The notes beneath the pieces are model-generated. The model searched no databases and had not been told where the DNA came from. It worked only from the letters and a program-made list of their open reading frames with translations. The translations under genes were made by a program, and so were the position numbers. Below, piece by piece: positions 8,762 through 16,104 of a stretch of DNA of 64,000 nt. Each line of letters begins with the position of its first letter. Position 1 is the first letter of the stretch. Source of the DNA: Streptomyces gardneri (GTDB lineage Bacteria; Actinomycetota; Actinomycetes; Streptomycetales; Streptomycetaceae); NCBI RefSeq assembly GCF_006539185.1, contig NZ_BJMN01000012.1:1-64000 (forward strand). Direction: 5' to 3'.

Positions 8762-8798
8762 AGTATTTCGTTGACGAATTATTCGGTACCGAAATACT
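8762..8798 (+). promoter_or_regulatory. Palindromic MarR operator overlapping the MFS-gene promoter
   Basis: AGTATTTCG (8762-8770) and CGAAATACT (8790-8798) are a perfect 9-bp inverted repeat with a 19-bp centre that holds a further palindrome, TCGGTACCGA. A promoter is embedded: -35 TTGACG (8771-8776), 16-nt spacer, -10-like AATACT (8793-8798). The predicted start point is within a few bases of the ATG at 8808, so the MFS mRNA may be leaderless. The region is AT-rich against its surroundings. Confidence 0.65.
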
Positions 8799-8807
8799 CT
8801 GCGGTCC

Positions 8808-10031
8808 ATGCCCGCAGCTCCCGCGCGCGCCGTCGCGCCCGCACCCGTCCCCCATCCCCTGCGCACCCGCTCCTTCCGCCTCCTCTTCACCGGCCGCGCC
8901 CTCTCCCTCCTCGGTGACGCGGCGATCCCGGCCGCCCTCGCCCTCGCCGTCCTGGAGGCCACCGGATCCACCTCGGCACTCGCCCTCGTCCTCGGCTGCG
9001 CGATGGTCCCCCGACTGCTCCTGCTGCCCCTCGGCGGCGTCGTCGGCGACCGCTTCGACGCCCGTACGGTCGCCCTCGTCACCGACGTCGCACGCTGCGC
9101 CACACAGCTCCTGGTCGGCGTCCAGCTGCTCGGCGGCACCCCGAGCCTCGCCGTCCTCGCGGTCGCCGAGGCGATCGGCGGGGCCGCCGGAGCCTTCGCG
9201 ATGCCGACCGGCTCGCCGCTGGTGAAGGGGACCGTGGCGCCCGAGGCGCTGCACCGGGCCAACGCGGCGATGGGGATCGCCCGGAGCGCCAGCCGGCTCG
9301 GCGGACCGGCGCTCGCCGGCGCCCTCGTCCTCACCGTGGGGCCGGGCTGGGCGTTCGTCCTGGACGGGGCCACCTTCGCCGTCAGCGCCCTGCTCCTGAC
9401 GGCCGTACGGGTGACGAGGGTGCGCATCCCGCGCCGCTCGCTCCGCGCCGACCTGGCGGAGGGCTGGCAGGAGGTCCGCTCCCGGGACTGGTACTGGACC
9501 AGCCTCATCGGCCACAGCGCCTGGAACGGCGCCGCGGCCGTCCTCATGACCCTCGGGCCCGCCGTCGCCGTGCAGCGGCTCGGCGGCGGCACCACCTGGG
9601 TCCTCCTGCTCCAGGTCGGCGCCGTCGGCTTCCTCCTCGGGGCGCTGCTCGCCGGCCGGGCCCGCCCCAAGCGCCCCGTCCTGACGGCGAACCTCGGGCT
9701 CGCCACGTACGCACTGCCCCTGATCCTGCTCGCCGTGGCCGCGCCCGCGCCGCTGACGATCGCGGCCTACGGGCTCGCACAGGCGGGGCTCGGCTTCCTC
9801 TCCCCCGTGTGGGACACCGCCGTCCAGCGGGCGGTGCCCGAGCACGCGCTCGCCCGGGTCACCTCGTACGACTGGCTGGTCTCACTGGCCGCGATGCCGC
9901 TGGGCTACGCCCTGGCCCCGCTCGCCGCCTCCGCCTGGGGGCCCGAGGTGCCGCTGCTCGCCGCCGCGGTGGTGGTGGGCGGCTGCTGCCTCGGCACGGC
10001 GCTCGTCCCGGGGGTGCGGCGCTTCCGCTGA
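8808..10031 (+). CDS. MFS transporter
   Basis: 407 residues with about twelve hydrophobic segments. It opens with FRLLFTGRALSLLGDAAIPAALALAVL, typical of MFS exporters of the MFS_3/enterobactin-exporter type, and has the cytoplasmic loop 2-3 motif GGVVGDRFDAR. It is divergent from a MarR regulator, which suggests that it exports the regulator's ligand, perhaps an antibiotic or aromatic compound; the substrate cannot be read from the sequence. There is no Shine-Dalgarno sequence before the ATG, in line with a leaderless transcript. Confidence 0.88.
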   Translation: MPAAPARAVAPAPVPHPLRTRSFRLLFTGRALSLLGDAAIPAALALAVLEATGSTSALALVLGCAMVPRLLLLPLGGVVGDRFDARTVALVTDVARCATQLLVGVQLLGGTPSLAVLAVAEAIGGAAGAFAMPTGSPLVKGTVAPEALHRANAAMGIARSASRLGGPALAGALVLTVGPGWAFVLDGATFAVSALLLTAVRVTRVRIPRRSLRADLAEGWQEVRSRDWYWTSLIGHSAWNGAAAVLMTLGPAVAVQRLGGGTTWVLLLQVGAVGFLLGALLAGRARPKRPVLTANLGLATYALPLILLAVAAPAPLTIAAYGLAQAGLGFLSPVWDTAVQRAVPEHALARVTSYDWLVSLAAMPLGYALAPLAASAWGPEVPLLAAAVVVGGCCLGTALVPGVRRFR

Positions 10032-10073
10032 CGGGCCCGTTCTCGGGGGTGCTCCGCCTTCACTGACGTCCCG

Positions 10074-10847
10074 TCACGGCCGCCCGGGAAGCTCCGCCAG
10101 GAAGGCGGTGAGCAGTCGGGCGGTCTCGGCCGGGCGCTCCAGGGCGGGGAGGTGTCCGGCCCAGTCGAGGTCGAGCCGGCGGGCGGCGGGCAGGAGCCTG
10201 GTCAGCTCGTCGGCGACGGCCCGGAAGTCGGGCACGTCGTGGGCGCCGGCGACCACGAGCGCGGGGGCCTCGACCCCGGCGAGGTCGTCCGCGGTGACCC
10301 CGGTCCGGACGGGCGAGAACTCGTCGGGGACGGCCAGCTGGACCTCGAAGGCGCGCCGCTGCATCTCCAGTACGAGCGCGCGGGCGGCCGCGTCGGCCTC
10401 GGGGCCGAGCCAGGTGTCGACGTTGAGCTCGACGGCGCCTTCGAGGTCGCCCGCCTCCAGGAGGGCGTCCTCGCGGCCGCCCCAGGCCCGCAGCTCCTCG
10501 CTCGGCTCGAAGCCGGGCATGCCGGAGCAGAGCAGGGCGAGGGCGGAGACGTGTCCGGGGTGGCGGACGGCGAGCTCCAGGGCGATCTGGCCGCCGAAGG
10601 AGGACCCGACGACGGCGGCGCGGTCGATCCCGAGGTGGTCGAGGAGGTCCCGGACGTCGTCGGCGTGGGTGTGCGCGGCGTCGACGGGGGTCTCGCCGAA
10701 GCCGCGGAGGTCGCAGCGGACGACACGGTGGCCCGCCTCGGCGAGCGCGGAGAACTGCCCGTCCCACATCCGGCGGTCGCAGACCCCGGAGTGCAGCAGG
10801 ACGACGGTCGTGGGGCCTTGGCCGGCCAGGTCATGAGAGAGCGTCAC
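10074..10847 (-). CDS. Alpha/beta hydrolase
   Basis: 257 residues with the complete alpha/beta-hydrolase plan: oxyanion region LLHSGVCDRRMW, DLRGFGET turn, nucleophile elbow GSSFGG (Ser83), acid in VVAGAHDVPD (Asp204) and His232 in WAGHLPALE. The sequence resembles the broad group of 3-oxoadipate enol-lactonase-like hydrolases, but the substrate is unknown. It is a single gene, head to head with the TetR-controlled operon starting at 10972. Confidence 0.88.
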   Translation of the reverse strand: MTLSHDLAGQGPTTVVLLHSGVCDRRMWDGQFSALAEAGHRVVRCDLRGFGETPVDAAHTHADDVRDLLDHLGIDRAAVVGSSFGGQIALELAVRHPGHVSALALLCSGMPGFEPSEELRAWGGREDALLEAGDLEGAVELNVDTWLGPEADAAARALVLEMQRRAFEVQLAVPDEFSPVRTGVTADDLAGVEAPALVVAGAHDVPDFRAVADELTRLLPAARRLDLDWAGHLPALERPAETARLLTAFLAELPGRP

Positions 10848-10900
10848 CCGCCGACCCTAGATGCGGCGGATCCGGGCGGCCACCGATTTGAACACGCGAC

Positions 10901-10929
10901 TTGAACACGTTCAAGAGGAGGTCTACAGT
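10901..10929 (+). promoter_or_regulatory. Promoter of the membrane protein/DCC/TetR operon with embedded operator O1
   Basis: TTGAAC (10901-10906) and TACAGT (10924-10929) are separated by 17 nt and match the housekeeping promoter consensus well. The -35 hexamer is itself the left half of the inverted repeat TTGAACACGTTCAA (10901-10914), so a repressor on this site would block RNA polymerase. A further half site, TTGAACACG, lies at 10888-10896. Confidence 0.75.
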
Positions 10930-10944
10930 CATACCCAACAGCTT

Positions 10945-10958
10945 TTGAACGTGTTCAA
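10945..10958 (+). promoter_or_regulatory. Second TetR-type operator O2
   Basis: TTGAACGTGTTCAA is the exact reverse complement of O1 (10901-10914). The two centres are 44 bp apart, about four helical turns, and flank the -10 element and the predicted start of transcription. O2 lies between the start point and the ribosome binding site (GGGAGGG) of the gene at 10972. Confidence 0.75.
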
Positions 10959-10971
10959 GGGAGGGTGGGGC

Positions 10972-11406
10972 ATGGACCTCACTGTCGTCGCGTATGTCGT
11001 CTACCTGCTGATCAGCGTGGCCCTGACCATCTGGGTCGCCCGCACGCTCAGCCGCAACGGAAGGATCTTCCTCGCCGACGTCCTGCACGGGAACGAGAAG
11101 CTCGCGGAAGCCGTCAACCACCTCCTCGTGGTCGGCTTCTACCTCGTCAACTTCGGCTTCGTCGCCCTCTACCTGAGCCAGGAAGAGGCCGTCACCGACA
11201 CCCGCGCCCTCTTCGAGGCCCTCTCCGTCAAGCTCGGAGTGGTCCTGCTGGTCCTCGGCGTGATGCACCTGGGCAACGTGTACGTGCTCAACAAGATCCG
11301 CCGCCGGGGCGTCATGGAGCGCGAGCAGGTGCCGCCGGTCGGTCCGCAGGGCTGGACCGCTGCCCCCAAGGCCGGCCCCTGGGCCCCGCCGGCCCCCCAG
11401 CGCTGA
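10972..11406 (+). CDS. Integral membrane protein of a TetR-controlled operon
   Basis: 144 residues from the ATG at 10972, behind GGGAGGG; upstream ATG codons fall in the operator region. Three transmembrane helices are visible: LTVVAYVVYLLISVALTIWVARTL, AVNHLLVVGFYLVNFGFVALYL and LSVKLGVVLLVLGVMHLGNVYVL. The C-terminal 35 residues are Pro/Ala/Trp-rich. I do not recognise a named family with certainty. It is followed 6 bp later by a DCC-type oxidoreductase and then by TetR. Confidence 0.75.
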   Translation: MDLTVVAYVVYLLISVALTIWVARTLSRNGRIFLADVLHGNEKLAEAVNHLLVVGFYLVNFGFVALYLSQEEAVTDTRALFEALSVKLGVVLLVLGVMHLGNVYVLNKIRRRGVMEREQVPPVGPQGWTAAPKAGPWAPPAPQR

Positions 11407-11412
11407 ACCGCC

Positions 11413-11832
11413 GTGCGCACCCCCGTGAGACACCTGACCGTCCTGTACGACGCCGACTGCCCGCTCTGCGTGCACCTCAGGCACTGGCTGCTGCGGCAGC
11501 GGCAGCTCGTCCCGCTCGACCTCGTACCGGCCGGATCGCACGAGGCCAGGCGCCGCTTCCCGGACCTCGACCACTCCGCCACCCTGCGGGAGATCACCGT
11601 GGTCGGGGACCGGGGCCAGGTCTACCGGGAGACGAACGCCTGGATCGTCTGCCTCTGGGCGCTCGCCGACCACCGGGCCAGGGCCCACTGGCTGGCCACC
11701 CCCGCGGGGCAGCCCTTCGCCCGGGTGACCGTCCTGGCCGCCGCGAAGTGGCGCGAGGCCCTCAAGGGCCCGGACCGGGAAGGCGGGCACTGCGAGGACG
11801 GGCACTGCGAAGTGCCCGGTCCGCCCGACTAG
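11413..11832 (+). CDS. DCC (DUF393) family thiol-disulfide oxidoreductase-like protein
   Basis: 139 residues from GTG 11413. The N-terminus LTVLYDADCPLCVHLRHWL carries the DxxCxxC motif that names the DCC family; the first Cys-x2-Cys aligns with a thioredoxin-like active site. The C-terminal tail has two more Cys in GGHCEDGHCE, an unusual addition that could bind a metal or form a second redox pair. The partner is probably the membrane protein encoded immediately upstream. Confidence 0.8.
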   Translation: MRTPVRHLTVLYDADCPLCVHLRHWLLRQRQLVPLDLVPAGSHEARRRFPDLDHSATLREITVVGDRGQVYRETNAWIVCLWALADHRARAHWLATPAGQPFARVTVLAAAKWREALKGPDREGGHCEDGHCEVPGPPD

Positions 11833-11842
11833 GCTCAGTCCC

Positions 11843-12595
11843 GTGACGCAAGAGAAGAAGGCCGACGAGAAGAAGGCCCCGAAGAGCGAGCAGACCCGCA
11901 CGCTCATCCTCGAAACCGCGCTCCGGCTGTTCAAGGAGCGCGGTTACGACAAGACGACGATGCGGGCCATCGCCCAGGAGGCCGGGGTCTCCGTCGGCAA
12001 CGCGTACTACTACTTCTCGTCCAAGGAGCACCTCGTCCAGGGCTTCTACGACCGGATCGCCGAGGAGCACCAGGCCGCGGTCGAGCCCATCCTGAACGGC
12101 CCCGAGAAGGACCTCCACGCCCGGATCAAGGGCGTCTATCTCGGCTGGCTCGACATCGCCGAGCCGTACCACGAGTTCGCTTCGCAGTTCTTCAAGAACG
12201 CCGCCGACCCGGACAGCCCGCTCAGCCCGTTCTCACCGGAGTCGGAGGGCCCGCGCGAGGCGGCGATCGAGGTCCACCGGCGGGTCATCTCCGGAGCGTC
12301 GGTCAAGGTCGACCCGGAACTCGCCGAGGCGCTCCCGCAGTTGCTGTGGCTCCAGCAGATGGGCCTCGTGCTGTTCTGGGTGTACGACCGCTCGGAGGGC
12401 GCCGCGAACAGCCGGCGGCTCGTCGAGCGGCTCGCACCGGTCACGGCCCGGGCGATCTCGCTCTCCCGCTTCCGGATCCTGCGTCCGCTCGTCAAGGAGA
12501 CGCACGAGCTGCTCTCCGACTTCATGCCGACGGCGGCCGGGATGGCGGCCTCGGGCAAGCCCAAGCGGGCCACCGCGAAGCCGCCGACCACCTGA
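11843..12595 (+). CDS. TetR family transcriptional regulator
   Basis: 250 residues from GTG 11843. After a Lys-rich N-terminus (EKKADEKKAPKSEQ) the TetR_N helix-turn-helix is clear: ILETALRLFKERGYDKTTMRAIAQEAGVSVGNAYYYFSSKEHL. The C-terminal ligand domain (residues 90-220) is helical and unremarkable. It is the last gene of the operon preceded by the two TTGAAC(N2)GTTCAA operators, so autorepression is likely. The ligand is unknown. Confidence 0.92.
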   Translation: MTQEKKADEKKAPKSEQTRTLILETALRLFKERGYDKTTMRAIAQEAGVSVGNAYYYFSSKEHLVQGFYDRIAEEHQAAVEPILNGPEKDLHARIKGVYLGWLDIAEPYHEFASQFFKNAADPDSPLSPFSPESEGPREAAIEVHRRVISGASVKVDPELAEALPQLLWLQQMGLVLFWVYDRSEGAANSRRLVERLAPVTARAISLSRFRILRPLVKETHELLSDFMPTAAGMAASGKPKRATAKPPTT

Positions 12596-12640
12596 CCCAC
12601 GGGCCCGGGGCCTCGGACCTCAGGCCTCGGGCCTCGGGCC

Positions 12641-14194
12641 TCAGATCCAGCTGAGCTCCCACAGGCGCCAGATGCCGGTGCCGTCCGTGAGGTACTGGGA
12701 GCCGGCCACGGCCTCCGTGGCGAGGACGAAGTCCTTCTTCTGCCACAGCGGGACGAGCGGGACGTCGTCGGCGACCTCGTCCTGGATCTCCTTGAAGTCG
12801 GAGGCCGCCCGGGAGCGGTCGCTGAACTGCTGCGTCGAGGAGATCAGGGTGTCGATCCGCTTGCTGGAGAACCCGTTGTGCAGGGTGTTCGCGGTGCCGA
12901 CGAGCGGCGCGGTGAAGCTGTCGGAGTCGGGGAAGTCGGGGAGCCAGCCGACGGTGTACGCGTCGTAGGTGCCCTTCGCGTACGCCTTCTGGAACTCCGT
13001 CCACTTGACCTCGACGGTCTCGACCTCGAAGAGACCGGTCTCCTCCAGCTGCCGCTTGATCTCGGCGGTCTCGGCGCCGTAGGTGGCGTCCGCGCGGTAG
13101 CCGAAGGTGAACTTCACCGGGGTCGCGATCCCGGCGGCCTTCAGGAGCTTCTTCGCCTTCTTCGCGCTCGGCGCGGGAGTGGCGTCGTAGAAGGCCGTGC
13201 TGTGGCCCACGAAGCCCTGCGGGATCAGGGAGTAGAGCGGCTCGACCGAGCCCTTGTACGCGCCGGTGGCGATCTCGGGGCGGTCGATGACGGCGGCGAC
13301 GGCCTGGCGCACGGCCTTGTCCGCCATCGGCGTGCCGGGCCGGACGTTGAAGTTGAGGTTGCGGATCTCGGCGCTCTCCGCCTCGGTGACCCGCGTCCCG
13401 TCCTTGGTCTCCAGGTTCGAGAGGAACTCCGGCGGGAGCTGCCGGTGCGTCACCTCGATGTCCTTCGCCTTCCAGGCGTCGGCGAGGTCCGCGGACTGGC
13501 CGTAGTACTTCACGAGGACCGGGCCGCCGGTCTTGGTGACGGCGCCCTTGTAGTTCGGATTGGGCTCCAGGAGGGCGGACTCGCCCTCCTTGTACTCCTT
13601 GAGGACGTACGGCCCCGATCCGTCGACGCCGGAGCCCGTACGCAGCCTGTCGGCCGGGTACTGGTCCTTGTCGACGATCGAGCCGGCACCCGTGGCCACC
13701 TTCAGCGGGAAGGTCGCGTCCCGGCCGCTCAGGTGGAAGGTGACCGTGCGGTCCTGCGACGTGACGCTCTTCAGGGTCGGGAAGAGGGCCTTCGGGCCGA
13801 CGTCCGTCTTGATGCGCAGCATCCGCTCGAAGGAGTACTTGACGTCCTCGGCGGTCACCTTGCGCCCGTTGGCGAAGGAGAGGTCGTCGCGGAGCGTGCA
13901 CTGGTACGTGGTGAGCTTGCTGCCCACGAACTTGCAGCTCTCCGCCGCGTCCGGAACGGGGGTCGTGAACCCCGGCTTGAACGTCAGCAGCGACTGGAAG
14001 ATGTTGCTGTACATGGCCCAGGAACCGGCGTCGTACGCACCGGCCGGGTCGAGTGAAGTGATCGCGTCGGTGGTGCCGACGCCGATGGGATCATTCCGGC
14101 CGCTGTCGGAGGGCAGGAGTTGCCAGCCCCCGACCCCGGCCGCCACCAGTACTCCACAAGTGATGAGGATCCGCAGACGGACCGTCGACCGCAT
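12641..14194 (-). CDS. ABC transporter substrate-binding protein, family 5 (oligopeptide/nickel type)
   Basis: 517 residues from the ATG at 14192-14194, behind AAAGGAAA. The mature part begins IGVGTTDAITSLDPAGAYDAGSW and contains the family-5 hallmarks (NIFQSLLTF, GRKVTAEDVKYSFERML, RQAVAAVIDR, GLVPLWQ-like C-terminus VPLVPLWQKKD). The N-terminus is an uncleaved-looking hydrophobic anchor (RILITCGVLVAAGVGGWQLL) with no classical lipobox, which is unusual because most Gram-positive members are lipoproteins. No permease or ATPase genes are adjacent, so it is an orphan or supplies a transporter encoded elsewhere. Confidence 0.88.
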   Translation of the reverse strand: MRSTVRLRILITCGVLVAAGVGGWQLLPSDSGRNDPIGVGTTDAITSLDPAGAYDAGSWAMYSNIFQSLLTFKPGFTTPVPDAAESCKFVGSKLTTYQCTLRDDLSFANGRKVTAEDVKYSFERMLRIKTDVGPKALFPTLKSVTSQDRTVTFHLSGRDATFPLKVATGAGSIVDKDQYPADRLRTGSGVDGSGPYVLKEYKEGESALLEPNPNYKGAVTKTGGPVLVKYYGQSADLADAWKAKDIEVTHRQLPPEFLSNLETKDGTRVTEAESAEIRNLNFNVRPGTPMADKAVRQAVAAVIDRPEIATGAYKGSVEPLYSLIPQGFVGHSTAFYDATPAPSAKKAKKLLKAAGIATPVKFTFGYRADATYGAETAEIKRQLEETGLFEVETVEVKWTEFQKAYAKGTYDAYTVGWLPDFPDSDSFTAPLVGTANTLHNGFSSKRIDTLISSTQQFSDRSRAASDFKEIQDEVADDVPLVPLWQKKDFVLATEAVAGSQYLTDGTGIWRLWELSWI

Positions 14195-14385
14195 TGCCGT
14201 GTTTCCTTTTTTCGTACCACCTAAGGCACGACGCCCCCCGAAACGCCGCATTGCAGACAGCCAATCACACGACCTTCACAGGGGGAAGGAAAAACTTTCA
14301 CACAGCAGGTAAATGTCCGGGATATGAGACTTTAAGTCGCCTAGCAGCACGTATCGCTCTCCGTGCAGGGCGTCACCCGCCCCGA

Positions 14386-15693
14386 TTACGCCTGCTTCGA
14401 GGCGAGTTCGACGACGGTGATGTCGGAGGGCGCGCCGACCCGGACCGGGGGTCCCCAGGCGCCCGCGCCGCGCGAGACGTACAGCTGGGTGTCGCCGTAC
14501 CGCTCCAGGCCGGCGACGGTCGGATTGGCCAGCTCGGCGAGGTACTCGCCCGGCCAGAGCTGACCGCCGTGGGTGTGGCCGGAGAGCTGGAGGTCCACGC
14601 CGTGGCGCACGGCGTCGTGGACGACGATCGGCTGGTGCGCGAGGAGGACGGAGGCACGGGCCCGGTCGCGGTCGCCGAGGGCGCGGGCGAAGTCGGGGCC
14701 CTGGCCCTCGCTCTCCCCCGCGACGTCGTCGACGCCCGCGAGGTCGAAGCCGGCCGCGATCTCCACGCGCTCGTTGCGCAGGGGGCGCAGGCCGAGCTCG
14801 CGTACGTGGTCGACCCAGGCGTCGGCGCCCGAGAAGTACTCGTGGTTGCCGGTCACGAAGAAGGAGCCGTGGCGGGCGCGGAGCCGGGCGAGCGGCTCGG
14901 CGGCGGAGCCGAGGTTCTCGACGGTGCCGTCGACGAGGTCGCCGACGATCGCGATCAGGTCGGGCTGGGTGGAGTTGATCGTGTCCACGATCCGCTGACT
15001 GTGGGCACGGCCCAGGATCGGCCCGAGGTGGATGTCGGACACGACGGCGATCCGGTACCCGTGCGCGGCGCGCGGCACCTTGGCGAGCGGAACGGTGACG
15101 CGCTTGACCCGCGGCCCGCGCAGCACGCCGTACGTGCCGTACCCGACGGTCCCGAGCGCCACGGCCGCGGCGGACCCGCCGACGACGCGCGAGACGAAGA
15201 GCCGCCGGGAGACGTCGGCGGGGGCGACGGCCGGAGGCGCGGGCTCCTCCGCCGGCACGGGCACGGGCGTGGACACGGACGCAGGCTTCCCCGCGTCGGG
15301 CACGGTCACGGGCTCGGGCTCGACGGCCGGGACGGGCGCGGGGGCGGCCTCCGGCGGCACGGCGGCCTTCGCGTCGCGCCGGGCGAGCCGGGCACGCAGG
15401 ACGGGCCGCACGGCCTCGCCGACGATCAGGGCCAGGGTCACGTACAGGAGCAGCGCGAGCCACAGGAACCCCGGCCAGGCGACGACCTGCTGGAACCAGA
15501 AGGGCGCGCCGGCGCGCGAGGAGCTCAGGGCCGCGAGCGAGAGCAGCGGCAGGGCGACGACGACGGCCGTGCCCAGCCGGCGCGGCAGCCCGCCGGGCGC
15601 CGTCACGTCACGGACGAGGCGCCGCCACACGTACCAGTGGACCCCGCCGAGCACGGCGAGGACCACGACCAGGATCAGCAGGAAGGCGACCAC
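14386..15693 (-). CDS. Membrane-anchored metallophosphoesterase
   Basis: 435 residues from GTG 15693 (GAGGGGG lies upstream). Four hydrophobic segments lie in the N-terminal part, including VVAFLLILVVVLAVLGGVHWYVW and FLWLALLLYVTLALIVGEAV, followed by a Pro/Ala/Val-rich linker and a segment near SRRLFVSRVVGGSAAAVALG. The calcineurin-like domain has all metal motifs: SDIHLG, GDLVDG, GNHEY, the His in LAHQP, and SGHTHGGQLWPG. This is the YkuE/YaeI-like arrangement of phosphoesterases acting on envelope lipids or nucleotides; the substrate is not known. It lies 47 bp after the SCO4848-type gene. Confidence 0.88.
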   Translation of the reverse strand: MVAFLLILVVVLAVLGGVHWYVWRRLVRDVTAPGGLPRRLGTAVVVALPLLSLAALSSSRAGAPFWFQQVVAWPGFLWLALLLYVTLALIVGEAVRPVLRARLARRDAKAAVPPEAAPAPVPAVEPEPVTVPDAGKPASVSTPVPVPAEEPAPPAVAPADVSRRLFVSRVVGGSAAAVALGTVGYGTYGVLRGPRVKRVTVPLAKVPRAAHGYRIAVVSDIHLGPILGRAHSQRIVDTINSTQPDLIAIVGDLVDGTVENLGSAAEPLARLRARHGSFFVTGNHEYFSGADAWVDHVRELGLRPLRNERVEIAAGFDLAGVDDVAGESEGQGPDFARALGDRDRARASVLLAHQPIVVHDAVRHGVDLQLSGHTHGGQLWPGEYLAELANPTVAGLERYGDTQLYVSRGAGAWGPPVRVGAPSDITVVELASKQA

Positions 15694-15740
15694 GCCCCGA
15701 ACCCCCTCTTTCTCGCTTTTCCGCCCAGGACCGGACAGTC

Positions 15741-15995
15741 CTAGGAGCTGTGACCGGTATCGCGACGCGCGCCGCGCACACCACGCAACCCGAGCACACC
15801 GATCACCGTCCCCAAGACAAAGGACGTGACGGCGAGCAGCAGGTGAACCCAGAAATAGGCCGTCGGGTCGCCCGCGTCGTCGAAGGCGAGGCCGCTCCCG
15901 TCGTTCCAGAGGTTCTTGACGAAGGTGATCCAGATGAACCAGCTCCACACCCCGAACGCGAGCAGGAACCAGGAGACGCGACGGCTGAGCTTCAT
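15741..15995 (-). CDS. SCO4848 family small membrane protein
   Basis: 84 residues from the ATG at 15993-15995. Two transmembrane helices (VSWFLLAFGVWSWFIWITFVKNLW and FWVHLLLAVTSFVLGTVIGVLGLRG) flank a short acidic loop NDGSGLAFDDAGDPTAY. Size, motif and position next to a D-Ala-D-Ala carboxypeptidase gene match the conserved actinobacterial SCO4848 family, whose role is unknown. It is divergent from the carboxypeptidase gene (110 bp) and upstream of the phosphoesterase gene. Confidence 0.85.
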   Translation of the reverse strand: MKLSRRVSWFLLAFGVWSWFIWITFVKNLWNDGSGLAFDDAGDPTAYFWVHLLLAVTSFVLGTVIGVLGLRGVRGARRDTGHSS

Positions 15996-16104
15996 GGCCC
16001 CAGTATCACCGTCCGCCTCTCGGGACCCGCGTCCGGGTGGACGAGCCCGGACGAACCGCCCGGTGGGGTTCGGATCCCTGTTCCGTACCTGTACGTTTTC
16101 GACC

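Noticed and set aside
6704..9706. A 1000-codon minus-strand open frame crossing sdhB, the MarR gene and the MFS gene
   Set aside because: It overlaps three good genes and has shadow-type composition throughout.
12596..12645. CTCAGGCCTCGGGCCTCGGGCC repeats between the TetR and binding-protein genes as a mobile-element end
   Set aside because: Only short imperfect GC repeats without target duplication or transposase; more likely a weak terminator.
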